Source of the DNA: JBGANR01 sp044222225 | Lineage (GTDB): Bacteria > Actinomycetota > Actinomycetes > Mycobacteriales > Mycobacteriaceae | Length of the DNA stretch: 34,002 nt | Assembly: GCA_044222225.1 (NCBI GenBank) | Contig: JBGANR010000034.1 | Span: 1 to 34,002, forward strand | Direction: 5' to 3' | Shown: positions 1 through 6,915 of the stretch, piece after piece | How the letters are laid out: the number at the start of each line of letters is the position of its first letter | Numbering within the stretch: the stretch's first letter is position 1 | The notes under the pieces: model-generated | Databases searched by the model: none | Told to the model about the DNA's origin: nothing | Seen by the model: the letters and a program-made list of their open reading frames with translations, nothing else | Made by a program: the position numbers and the translations under genes

Positions 1-930
1 CTCGTCGAGCAGGCCGCGCAGCAGGTCCGTCCCGGACGCGCGCAGCCGGTCGCGGTGCGCGGCGTCGTATTCGAGCTCGAGCGCGATGATGCCGCTGACG
101 TGCGACAGCAGCGGGCGATCGGTCACGCCGTCGGCGCCGGGGTCGACGGTCAGGACGAGATCCCCGGTGCCGGGAATCGCGATCTCCTCGACGGGGCCGC
201 CCGACTCGTCCGCGGGGCCGCCGGGCTCCGCGAGGCCGCCGGGCTCGTCGACGGGGCCACCCGGCTCGTCACGGCCGGCGGCGCGTCGACCCGCGACGGT
301 CGTCTCGCCCGTGGTCCGGTCGCACACTGCGAGCGCCCGGCCGGTGATCTCCTCGAGCGCCGAGATCCGGTCGGTGAGCTGGTCGATTCCGCAAGCTCCG
401 TCTATCGTCTGGTCGATTCCGCAAGCTCCATCTGTTGTCTGGTCGATTCCGCAAGCTCCATCTCCGGCGGCGGTGCCGACGCGGCGCGTGTGCAGGGCGT
501 GCCGGTACGCGTCGTACAGCCGGTCGACGGCGGCGATGCGCCGTCGCTCGGACTCGACGGCGCTCTCGATGACGGTGCGGGCCAACCGGACGAACTGCAG
601 GTCGTAGCCCGCGGCCAGCACCGGGAAGCCGCGCCGGTCGGCGACGTCGAGCAGATCGCGGCTGACGGCCGGTGCGTCCGGCGCCGCGGCGACGACAAGC
701 GCGCTGACCCGGCTGTCGATGAGCCGTTCCAACCATTCGGCCTGCGCCTCGGGCTCGGCGGGCAGGCCGCCGCCGGTGGTCATGACGAGGTCTCCGCTGG
801 CGAACCATCGCCACGGATCGGGCAGGTCGCAGGCGTGCGCCCAGGTGACGAGGCGGCCGCCGCCCCGCGCCCCGGCCAGGTAGCGCAGCCCCAGCGATCC
901 GATCGCGGTGAGCCGGTCCACCGAGATCAT
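1..930 (-). CDS. PucR-family transcriptional regulator (C-terminus beyond window)
   Basis: Reading the minus strand from the ATG at 930 gives 310 codons with no stop, so the gene continues past the left edge. Residues about 1–125 look like the PucR/purine-catabolism regulator N-terminal domain: they begin MISVDRLTAIGSLGLRYLAG and include a GDLVMTTGGGLP segment. The end of the visible part reads AAHRDRLRASGTDLLRGLLD, typical of the linker before the C-terminal helix-turn-helix, which would lie outside the window. Family members regulate purine, amino-acid or amine catabolism. The gene lies 26 bases downstream of the LLM oxidoreductase on the same strand and is probably in the polyamine operon. 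Two oddities are a threefold decapeptide repeat near residues 155–184 and a Pro/Gly/Glu-rich stretch after it. The family call is good; the ligand is unknown. Confidence 0.8.
   Translation of the reverse strand, partial: MISVDRLTAIGSLGLRYLAGARGGGRLVTWAHACDLPDPWRWFASGDLVMTTGGGLPAEPEAQAEWLERLIDSRVSALVVAAAPDAPAVSRDLLDVADRRGFPVLAAGYDLQFVRLARTVIESAVESERRRIAAVDRLYDAYRHALHTRRVGTAAGDGACGIDQTTDGACGIDQTIDGACGIDQLTDRISALEEITGRALAVCDRTTGETTVAGRRAAGRDEPGGPVDEPGGLAEPGGPADESGGPVEEIAIPGTGDLVLTVDPGADGVTDRPLLSHVSGIIALELEYDAAHRDRLRASGTDLLRGLLDE
379..468 (-). repeat. Three tandem in-frame 30-bp repeats inside pucR
   Basis: Three consecutive 30-base units (379–408, 409–438, 439–468) share the core GGTCGATTCCGCAAGCTCC, starting at 381, 411 and 441. 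On the coding strand each unit encodes a decapeptide close to DGACGIDQTT, so the frame is kept. Only a few bases differ between units, which implies recent slippage or duplication. The units lie between the N-terminal PucR domain and the central part of the regulator. Confidence 0.9.
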
Positions 931-955
931 TCGCGTGCCTCGGAGCGACGCCTCG

Positions 956-1738
956 TCAGAGCGAGTCGCGCCACTCGACGAGCCGAGCCACCTCGGTGAG
1001 GTCGAACTCCGGCCCGTTCGCGCTGACCGTGAACGACGTCGCCCCGACCGCGTACAGCGCCGCCGCCTGCCCGGCGACGTCGCCGTTCTTCGGGTCGACG
1101 GCCACGCTGCGGACGATCTCGGCGTCGTCGCGTCCGACCACAGCGCAGTGCTCGGCGAGGATCCCGTTCTTGCGGACGAGCGTCGCCGGGTCGGAGAAGC
1201 TGTGCCAGATCGAGGCGTGCGTGGCGACGTGCCGCAGCGTCTTCTTCTCGCCGCCGCCGCCGATGAGGATCGGGATGTCGCGGGTCGGCGCCGGGTTGAG
1301 CTTCGCCCAGCGGGCGCGGATCCGCGGCAGCGCCTCGCCGAGGGCGTCGAGCCGGCTGCCCGCGGTGCCGAAGGTGTAGCCGTACTCGTCGTAGTCGCGC
1401 TCGAACCAGCCCGAGCCGATGCCGAGGATCAGCCGGCCGCCGGAGATGTGGTCGACGGTGCGGGCCATGTCGGCGAGCAGATCCGGGTTGCGGTAGCTGT
1501 TGCACGTGACGAGCGCGCCGATCTCGACGCGCTCGGTCTGCTCGGCCCAGGCGGCGAGCATCGTCCAGCATTCGAAGTGCAGTCCGTCGGGGGCGCCGTT
1601 CAGCGGGAAGAAGTGATCCCAGTTGTAGACGGCGTCTACTCCGGCCTCCTCGGCCCGGTAGACAGCGTCTCTCAGCTGCTGGTAGGTGGCGTGTTGCGGC
1701 CGGAGCTGGACGGAGACGTGCACGGGATTCGAAGTCAC
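956..1738 (-). CDS. LLM class F420-dependent oxidoreductase
   Basis: The 260-residue product has the luciferase-like monooxygenase TIM-barrel pattern. It starts with a VSVQLRPQHATYQQLRDAV strand–helix. It contains YNWDHFFPLNG, the EIGALVTCNSYRNPDLLADM segment and the ISGGRLILGIGSGWFERDYDEYG motif of F420-using members. A glycine-rich ILIGGGGEKKTLRHVA phosphate-binding loop follows. Such enzymes use reduced F420 for hydride transfer to varied substrates, and the substrate here cannot be read. The start is GTG at 1738, with no clear ribosome-binding site. The gene follows the spermidine synthase fusion by 40 bases and precedes pucR by 26 bases on the same strand, suggesting co-transcription and possibly a role in amine or purine metabolism, which is inference. 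Confidence 0.88.
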   Translation of the reverse strand: MTSNPVHVSVQLRPQHATYQQLRDAVYRAEEAGVDAVYNWDHFFPLNGAPDGLHFECWTMLAAWAEQTERVEIGALVTCNSYRNPDLLADMARTVDHISGGRLILGIGSGWFERDYDEYGYTFGTAGSRLDALGEALPRIRARWAKLNPAPTRDIPILIGGGGEKKTLRHVATHASIWHSFSDPATLVRKNGILAEHCAVVGRDDAEIVRSVAVDPKNGDVAGQAAALYAVGATSFTVSANGPEFDLTEVARLVEWRDSL

Positions 1739-1778
1739 GAGGCCAGTATCGCGGACCGTCGGTGCCGTCGGGCCGGGA

Positions 1779-2993
1779 TCAATTGCGACGCAACGAGATC
1801 GGCGGCGTTGCGCTGCTGCGCAGGGCCGGCTCGTCGATGCTCACCGGGCGGTAGGGCAGCGTGCGCAGCCGCTCCGCCATGACGTCGACGGGATCGATGT
1901 GCGGGTCGCCGAGCGGGTCGGCGCGTCCGGAGAGGAATGCCCACTCGTGCTCATCGCTGCCGTGATAGGCGACTGTCGCGAAGGTCCGGCGAAAGCGCGC
2001 CCATGCGGTGCGCAGCGTGTCGTTGCGCCACACGGTCGGGCAGCCGGCCTGCGTCGAGACGACGCCGCCGGGAGCCAGGACGGCCAGGCACAGCGCCAGG
2101 AAGTCGTCGCCGTAGAGCCGGTTGTGCTGCGCGGCCGGGTCGGTGGTCTCATCGGGCAGGTCGACGATGACGACGTCGTAGCGCGGGCCGTCGGCGTCGC
2201 GCGCGGCGCCGGCGAGGAACGCCCAGCCGTCGAGGTAGTGTATCCGGACCGGGCCGTCATGCGCTTCGGCCCGGGCCAGCTCGGCGGACGTGTAGCCGTA
2301 CGGCAGATGCTCGGCGCAGGCGCGCACCACCTCGGCGTCGATGTCGACGTGGTCGACGCGCGTCGCGCCGGCGGCGACCGCGAGCTGCGAGGCGACGCCC
2401 TCGCTGGAGCCGACGATGAGCACGCGCTCGCGGCGGTCGGCGAGCAGCAGCGGCGGAATCGTCAGTGCCTCGTGGTAGACCAGTTGTGTCGCCTCGGTGC
2501 TCTGCCGCTCGCCCTCGGAGAACAGCGAGACGCCCTGCGCCGTGTGCCCGATGACGTAGTGCTGGAACGCCGATCGGGCGTCGACGACGACGTCGGTGAG
2601 TTCCCAGGTGCGCGTCAGCCCGGCGCCCACCGGCTCCGACGCGGCGGTCCCGCGGCCGATCGTCCGCCGGTCGATCGTGCCGCCCAGGCCCGTGGCCAGG
2701 GCGTTCAACGCCATGTCCGGATCGGCGGAGCCGCAGGTGAAGACGTCGACGAAGGCCCGCCCGTGTTCGGGGTAGGTGTGGATCGACGCGTGCGACTCGG
2801 CGAGCAGTGCGAGCACCGTGACGCCGTGCGGGGCGAAGCGGTGCGACATGACGTCGAGCACGGTCGCCCCGGCGGCCGTGACGGCGTCGCCGAGGAGTGC
2901 ACGCAGCCGGTGCTCGTCGTCGAGCAGCGCGGGTTCGACGCCGGAGAACTCGGCGAGCGCGTGCCGCCCGGTGAATCGGCCGACGTCAGTCAT
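1779..2993 (-). CDS. Fused S-adenosylmethionine decarboxylase / spermidine synthase
   Basis: The 404-residue protein joins two polyamine enzymes. Residues about 1–125 are a bacterial AdoMet decarboxylase proenzyme: ESHASIHTYPEHG carries the Glu66-Ser67 self-cleavage site that would create the pyruvoyl group, and His72 and Cys87 (DVFTCG) match the catalytic His and Cys of SpeD. Residues about 145–380 are spermidine synthase-like: QSTEATQLVYHEALTIPPLL, a Rossmann loop VLIVGSSEGVASQ (GSSEG where GGGDG is usual), acidic HVDIDAEVV, the VIVDLPDETTDP loop with the proposed catalytic Asp, and LYGDDFLALCLAVLAPGG. It would make decarboxylated AdoMet and transfer its aminopropyl group to putrescine. A GGAGG lies seven bases before the ATG. 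The start overlaps the upstream decarboxylase gene by eight bases. The order decarboxylase–SpeD–SpeE covers the whole route from ornithine to spermidine. Confidence 0.88.
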   Translation of the reverse strand: MTDVGRFTGRHALAEFSGVEPALLDDEHRLRALLGDAVTAAGATVLDVMSHRFAPHGVTVLALLAESHASIHTYPEHGRAFVDVFTCGSADPDMALNALATGLGGTIDRRTIGRGTAASEPVGAGLTRTWELTDVVVDARSAFQHYVIGHTAQGVSLFSEGERQSTEATQLVYHEALTIPPLLLADRRERVLIVGSSEGVASQLAVAAGATRVDHVDIDAEVVRACAEHLPYGYTSAELARAEAHDGPVRIHYLDGWAFLAGAARDADGPRYDVVIVDLPDETTDPAAQHNRLYGDDFLALCLAVLAPGGVVSTQAGCPTVWRNDTLRTAWARFRRTFATVAYHGSDEHEWAFLSGRADPLGDPHIDPVDVMAERLRTLPYRPVSIDEPALRSSATPPISLRRN

Positions 2994-4257
2994 CGATGGG
3001 CCTCCCGTCCGTGATACAGATCGTCGCCGGCGGCGCGAAGCCGTTGAACGCCACGGAACCGTAGCTCGCCGTGTAGGCGCCGGTCGACAGGATGTCGACG
3101 AGCTCGCCGGCGCGCAGGTCGAGCGGCAGGTGGTACGGCGTGCGCTGGTAGAGGACGTCGTCGCCGTCGCAGGTCGGCCCGGCGATGACGACGGGCCCGT
3201 CGGCCCGGCCGGAACCAGCGTCGGTCGCCGCGTCCGCCCGGCCGACGACGTCGAGCCGGTAGGCGATCGCCTCGTTCTCCGTCTCGGCGAGTCCGGAGTA
3301 GCGGCCGGCGTCGAGATAGACCCAGCGCCGGCCGTCCGGACGTGGCGCGACCAGCACGACCTCGGTGCGGATCACCCCGGCGTCGGCGACGACGGCCCGG
3401 CCCGGTTCGTAGCAGACCTTTGTGAACGAGGTGTCGGCCAGCGCCCGGGCGATGCTGTCGGCGTAGTCGGCCAGCGGAGGCACGGGGGTGGTGTAGCCGG
3501 TGGCGAAGCCGCCGCCGAGGTTGAGCAGCCGGGGCCGGACGCCGTGACGGCCGGCGGCTTCGGCGACGCCGGATGCCGCGGCGACGCCCGTCGCCCAGGC
3601 GTCGGGGTGGCACTGCTGGGAGCCCACGTGGAAGCCGACGCCCGCGGCGTCGAGACCCCGGTCGGCCGCGCGCAGCAGCAGGTCGACGGCCGTGTCGGCG
3701 GCGACCCCGAACTTGCTGCCGAATGCCGTCACCGAATCGGGTGTCTGCGGGAGCAGCCGGACGGTGACGGCCGCGCCGGGCGCGTGCGTCGCGATCACGT
3801 CGACGTCGGCGGCCGAATCGGTGACGAACCGCCGCACCCCGCGGGTATGGGCATAGACGATGTCTATCGCCTTCTTCACGGGGTTTCCGTAGGAGATGTC
3901 CGACGGATCGGCCCCGGCGGCGAGCGCGAGGTCGATCTCGGCCGGGCTCGCGACGTCGAACCCCCCGCCGGCGTCGACGACGGCCCGCAGGACCGGCGGC
4001 GCCGGATTGGCTTTGACGGCGTAGAGGAGGCGGTGGCCGATGACGCGTCGCAACTCGGCCAGCCGTTCCCGCACGATGTCGACGTCGACGACGAGCACCG
4101 GCGTCGGCGGCCGTTCGCGATCGAGGAACGCCCGGGCCGCCGACGCGTCCGGGCCGGCAGCGGCGACGGTCGACGGCACGCTCACACGAGACAGGGTGCC
4201 ATGCGGCGCCGGCGATGCTGAACCGCCCGCTTGTGGCGGGGCGCGGAGAGGATTCAA
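2986..4257 (-). CDS. PLP-dependent ornithine (or related amino acid) decarboxylase, fold III
   Basis: This is an alanine-racemase-fold decarboxylase of the eukaryote-like ODC group. Visible motifs, numbered from the longest start: LLYAVKANP with the PLP lysine at 82, FHVGSQQ (209–215), the phosphate-binding NLGGGFATGY (247–255), YEPGRAVVA (283–291), and GPTCDGDDVLY with the active-site Cys at 363. It should decarboxylate ornithine to putrescine; lysine or diaminopimelate-like substrates are not excluded. It overlaps the SpeD–SpeE fusion by eight bases, so the enzymes are translationally linked. The start is uncertain. TTG at 4257 has a GGAG about eleven bases upstream but adds an unusually long N-terminus, while GTG codons at 4185 or 4179 would fit family length better. 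It is divergent from the AraC-type regulator. Confidence 0.85.
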   Translation of the reverse strand: MNPLRAPPQAGGSASPAPHGTLSRVSVPSTVAAAGPDASAARAFLDRERPPTPVLVVDVDIVRERLAELRRVIGHRLLYAVKANPAPPVLRAVVDAGGGFDVASPAEIDLALAAGADPSDISYGNPVKKAIDIVYAHTRGVRRFVTDSAADVDVIATHAPGAAVTVRLLPQTPDSVTAFGSKFGVAADTAVDLLLRAADRGLDAAGVGFHVGSQQCHPDAWATGVAAASGVAEAAGRHGVRPRLLNLGGGFATGYTTPVPPLADYADSIARALADTSFTKVCYEPGRAVVADAGVIRTEVVLVAPRPDGRRWVYLDAGRYSGLAETENEAIAYRLDVVGRADAATDAGSGRADGPVVIAGPTCDGDDVLYQRTPYHLPLDLRAGELVDILSTGAYTASYGSVAFNGFAPPATICITDGRPIDD

Positions 4258-4287
4258 CCCGGTCGTGTCTCCGCGTTCGCCCTTCTT

Positions 4288-4293
4288 TATAGA
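4288..4293 (+). promoter_or_regulatory. Candidate -10 box for a leaderless araC-type transcript
   Basis: TATAGA lies nine bases before the GTG start of the AraC-type gene, in an otherwise G+C-rich divergent region. This spacing fits transcription starting at or next to the start codon, as is common for leaderless actinobacterial mRNAs. No Shine-Dalgarno sequence is present. The -35 region is not recognisable. Confidence 0.4.
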
Positions 4294-4301
4294 GTCGTGG
4301 C

Positions 4302-4745
4302 GTGTTCACTCCGCGCGAGGACGCCAACCGACGGTTGCTGCGCGCTCGTGACGTGATCGACCGCCGCTTCGCCGACCCGCTGGACGTGCCCGCGCTGGCG
4401 CAGGTCGCGTACATGTCGCCTGCGCACTTCACCCGCGAGTTCAAGGCGACGTTCGGCGAGACGCCCCACCGCTACCTGCAACGACGCCGCGTCGAGCGGG
4501 CGATGGCGCTCCTGCGGGATTCGGCGACGAGCGTCACGGACGTCGGGATGGCCGTCGGCTTCACGAGTACCGGAACGTTCAGCCGGACGTTCGCGGCGAT
4601 CGTCGGCCTCTCGCCGTCGGCCTACCGCGCCGGGACCGACACGTACGACGCGCCCGGGTGCGCCGTCCGGGCCTGGACGCGTCCGGCGACGTCCGTGTCG
4701 GCGGTCCCCGCGTCGGCCCTCGGTGAGTCTGCGGCCCTGCGCTGA
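4302..4745 (+). CDS. AraC-family transcriptional regulator (short, DNA-binding domain only)
   Basis: The 147-residue protein is almost entirely an AraC/XylS DNA-binding domain. The first helix-turn-helix is LDVPALAQVAYMSPAHFTREFKA (about 27–49). The second is SVTDVGMAVGFTSTGTFSRTFAA, followed by the family signature GLSPSAYRAG (about 73–108). There is no N-terminal ligand-binding cupin, so any ligand response must be indirect. The 35–40-residue C-terminal tail is Ala/Pro-rich and unassigned. GTG at 4302 is the start, probably leaderless behind a TATAGA box. The VOC gene follows 99 bases downstream on the same strand. Such regulator–VOC pairs are common in actinobacteria and suggest that the regulator controls that gene. 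Confidence 0.85.
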   Translation: MFTPREDANRRLLRARDVIDRRFADPLDVPALAQVAYMSPAHFTREFKATFGETPHRYLQRRRVERAMALLRDSATSVTDVGMAVGFTSTGTFSRTFAAIVGLSPSAYRAGTDTYDAPGCAVRAWTRPATSVSAVPASALGESAALR

Positions 4746-4844
4746 CGTCGGCACCGTCTCCGTCCCATGAAGCCTGCCCGGCCTCGCGGAACGCAGCAGT
4801 TTCGGAGAAGCGCCCGGCCGAGGGGCGTCGATAGCGTTACCGAC

Positions 4845-5309
4845 ATGTTCAACACCATCTCCATCACCGCCGTCCGCGTCCTCGATCAGAACGAGGCGCT
4901 CGACTTCTACGTCGGCAAGCTGGGCTTCGAGGTCACGGGCGACGTCGACATGGGTTTCATGCGTTGGCTCACCATCGCGCTGCCCGGCGACCCCGACCGC
5001 CACCTGCTCCTCGAGGAGCCCAAGCCGCCGATGCTCGACCCGGAGACCGCCGGTCAGGTGCGTGAGCTGCTGACCAAGGGCGCCCTCGGTCTTGCCTGCA
5101 TCCTCACCACCGACGACTGCCGCAAGACCTACGCCGATCTCGTCGCGAAGGGCGTCGAGTTCACCGAGGAGCCGACCGAGCAGCCGTACGGCGTCGACTG
5201 CGCGCTGCGTGACCCGTTCGGCAACGCCATCCGCGTCACGCAGCTCGGTAAGGGGCCGGTCGAGATCACCGACGACGACAAGAAGCGCTGGGCCGGCGAC
5301 GATCGCTGA
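4845..5309 (+). CDS. VOC (glyoxalase/bleomycin-resistance fold) family protein
   Basis: The 154-residue protein has two VOC βαβββ modules. It begins ISITAVRVLDQNEALDFYVGKLGFEV and ends YGVDCALRDPFGNAIRVTQL, with a metal- or substrate-facing region between. Members bind a divalent metal and act as glyoxalases, dioxygenases or drug-sequestering proteins; the substrate is not predictable. ATG at 4845 (MFNTISIT) was chosen because an ATG at 4767 adds a basic, low-complexity N-terminus unlike the family. It lies downstream of the AraC-type gene and upstream of a strong palindrome. Confidence 0.85.
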   Translation: MFNTISITAVRVLDQNEALDFYVGKLGFEVTGDVDMGFMRWLTIALPGDPDRHLLLEEPKPPMLDPETAGQVRELLTKGALGLACILTTDDCRKTYADLVAKGVEFTEEPTEQPYGVDCALRDPFGNAIRVTQLGKGPVEITDDDKKRWAGDDR

Positions 5310-5312
5310 CCC

Positions 5313-5395
5313 GACCTTCCCGGATGTCCGGCTGAGCGGCGTGCCGAGGAGAATACGACCTCGGCGGCCCGCTCAGCCGGACATCCGGGAAGGTC
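5313..5395. repeat. Intergenic palindromic element, 27-bp perfect inverted repeat
   Basis: Arms at 5313–5339 and 5369–5395 are perfect reverse complements, each containing GGATGTCCGGCTGAGCGG or its complement. The 29-base centre has its own 7-bp stem (GCCGAGG/CCTCGGC). The element lies just after the VOC gene and before trpB2. It has no T-run, so a simple terminator is less likely than a repeated palindromic element. A related copy lies at 8496–8570. Confidence 0.8.
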
Positions 5396-5432
5396 TTCCC
5401 GTCTACGGTGTCGGCTGTTCTACGGTGTCCGC

Positions 5433-6731
5433 GTGAGCATCGATGAGAAGTCCGGCCATCCCGACATCGTCGCGAATCAGATCCCCACGCATTGGTACAA
5501 CCTGGCCGCGGAGTTGGACGAGCCGATCCCGCCGCACCTGCACCCGGGGACGAAGGAGCCCGTGGGGCCCGACGATCTCGCCGCGTTGTTCCCGGCCGGT
5601 CTCATCGCGCAGGAGGTGGCGAGCGAGCCGTACATCGAGATCCCGGACCGGGTGCGTGAGATCTATGCGATGTGGCGGCCGTCACCGCTCATCCGGGCTC
5701 GTGGTTTCGAGCGTGCGCTGGGCACGGACTGCCGCATCTACGCCAAGTACGAGGGAGTCAGCCCGGTCGGTTCGCACAAGACCAACTCGGCCGTCGCGCA
5801 GGCGTACTACAACCACCTCGACGGCGTCACCCGCCTCACCACCGAGACCGGCGCGGGGCAGTGGGGCAGTGCGTTGGCGTTCGCCGGGGCGCAGTTCGGC
5901 ATCGACGTCGAGGTGTGGCAGGTGCGGGCGTCGTACGAGTCGAAGCCGTACCGCGGGCATCTCATGCGCACCTACGGCGCGACGCTGCACTCCAGCCCGT
6001 CCGATCTGACGGAGTCGGGTCGCGCGATCCGCGCCGCCTACCCGGAGACGACGGGCAGCCTCGGCATGGCGGTCAGCGAGGCCGTCGAGGTGGCGGCGAA
6101 GGACCCCGCCACCCGGTACGCCCTCGGCAGCGTGCTCAACCACGTCGTCCTGCACCAGACCGTCATCGGCCAGGAGGCCGTCGCGCAGTTGGCACAGGTC
6201 GAGGCCGGGGCGGATGTCGTCTTCGGCTGCGCGGGCGGCGGCTCGAACCTCGGCGGGCTCTCCTTCCCGTTCATCCGCGAGAAGCTGCACGGACGCTCCG
6301 AGCCGCGCATCGTCGCCGCCGAACCGGCAGCCTGCCCGTCGATCACCCGTGGCGAGTACCGCTACGACCACGGCGACACCGCCGGCCTGACCCCGCTGCT
6401 CAAGATGCACACCCTCGGCCGGGATTTCGTGCCCGATCCGATCCACGCCGGTGGGTTGCGCTACCACGGCATGGCACCGGCGCTGAGCCACGCGGTGCAG
6501 CTGGGGCATGTCGACGCCGTCGCCATCGAGCAGCATGAGGCCTTCGCCGCCGGCGTGATGTTCGCGCGCTCGCAGGGCATCGTTCCGGCGCCCGAATCGA
6601 CCCACGCGATCGCCGCCGCGGCCCGTTACGCGACGTCGACGTCGGCTGCGGAGGTACTGGTCATCGGTCTGTCGGGGCACGGCCAGCTCGACCTTCCCGC
6701 CTACGCGGAGTTCCTCGACGGCGGGTTCTGA
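5433..6731 (+). CDS. TrpB2-type tryptophan synthase beta-like PLP enzyme
   Basis: The 432-residue protein is longer than housekeeping TrpB (about 400) and carries the TrpB2 N-terminal segment (THWYNLAAELDEPIPPHLHP). The PLP lysine is in PVGSHKTNSA (Lys116). TTETGAGQWGSALA provides the substrate-binding loop, and GCAGGGSNLGG (about 265–275) binds the cofactor phosphate. The reaction is indole or indole-equivalent plus serine to tryptophan. TrpB2 enzymes often work without TrpA and may salvage indole. No trpA or other trp gene is nearby, so it is a stand-alone unit. GTG at 5433 is the start, without a clear ribosome-binding site. Two copies of CTACGGTGTC (5402–5411 and 5419–5428) just upstream may mark its control region. 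Confidence 0.88.
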   Translation: MSIDEKSGHPDIVANQIPTHWYNLAAELDEPIPPHLHPGTKEPVGPDDLAALFPAGLIAQEVASEPYIEIPDRVREIYAMWRPSPLIRARGFERALGTDCRIYAKYEGVSPVGSHKTNSAVAQAYYNHLDGVTRLTTETGAGQWGSALAFAGAQFGIDVEVWQVRASYESKPYRGHLMRTYGATLHSSPSDLTESGRAIRAAYPETTGSLGMAVSEAVEVAAKDPATRYALGSVLNHVVLHQTVIGQEAVAQLAQVEAGADVVFGCAGGGSNLGGLSFPFIREKLHGRSEPRIVAAEPAACPSITRGEYRYDHGDTAGLTPLLKMHTLGRDFVPDPIHAGGLRYHGMAPALSHAVQLGHVDAVAIEQHEAFAAGVMFARSQGIVPAPESTHAIAAAARYATSTSAAEVLVIGLSGHGQLDLPAYAEFLDGGF

Positions 6732-6773
6732 CGCGGCCGGCGGCGAAACCGATCACCGACCTCGATCCACCCG

Positions 6774-6814
6774 GATCGTTGTCAGATTTCGGCCCCCGGA
6801 ATCTGACAACGATC
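6774..6814. terminator. Inverted repeat after trpB2 (terminator or operator)
   Basis: GATCGTTGTCAGATT (6774–6788) and its exact complement (6800–6814) flank an 11-base centre rich in G and C. It lies 42 bases after the trpB2 stop, between convergent genes. It could end transcription, but no T-run follows. Confidence 0.5.
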
Positions 6815-6879
6815 GGCTCTCGTGACGATTCATGGTTAGATTCGACCTCTCGTAAACTGACAATGCCCAGGTGGTGGGT

Positions 6880-6897
6880 TCGGGGGCGACACCCCGA
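6880..6897 (-). terminator. Small hairpin downstream of the kinase gene
   Basis: TCGGGG and CCCCGA form a 6-bp stem around six bases, about 20 bases after the kinase stop codon on the minus strand. It is a weak terminator candidate. Confidence 0.3.
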
Positions 6898-6915
6898 CTC
6901 CGTAGACGTGCCGGC

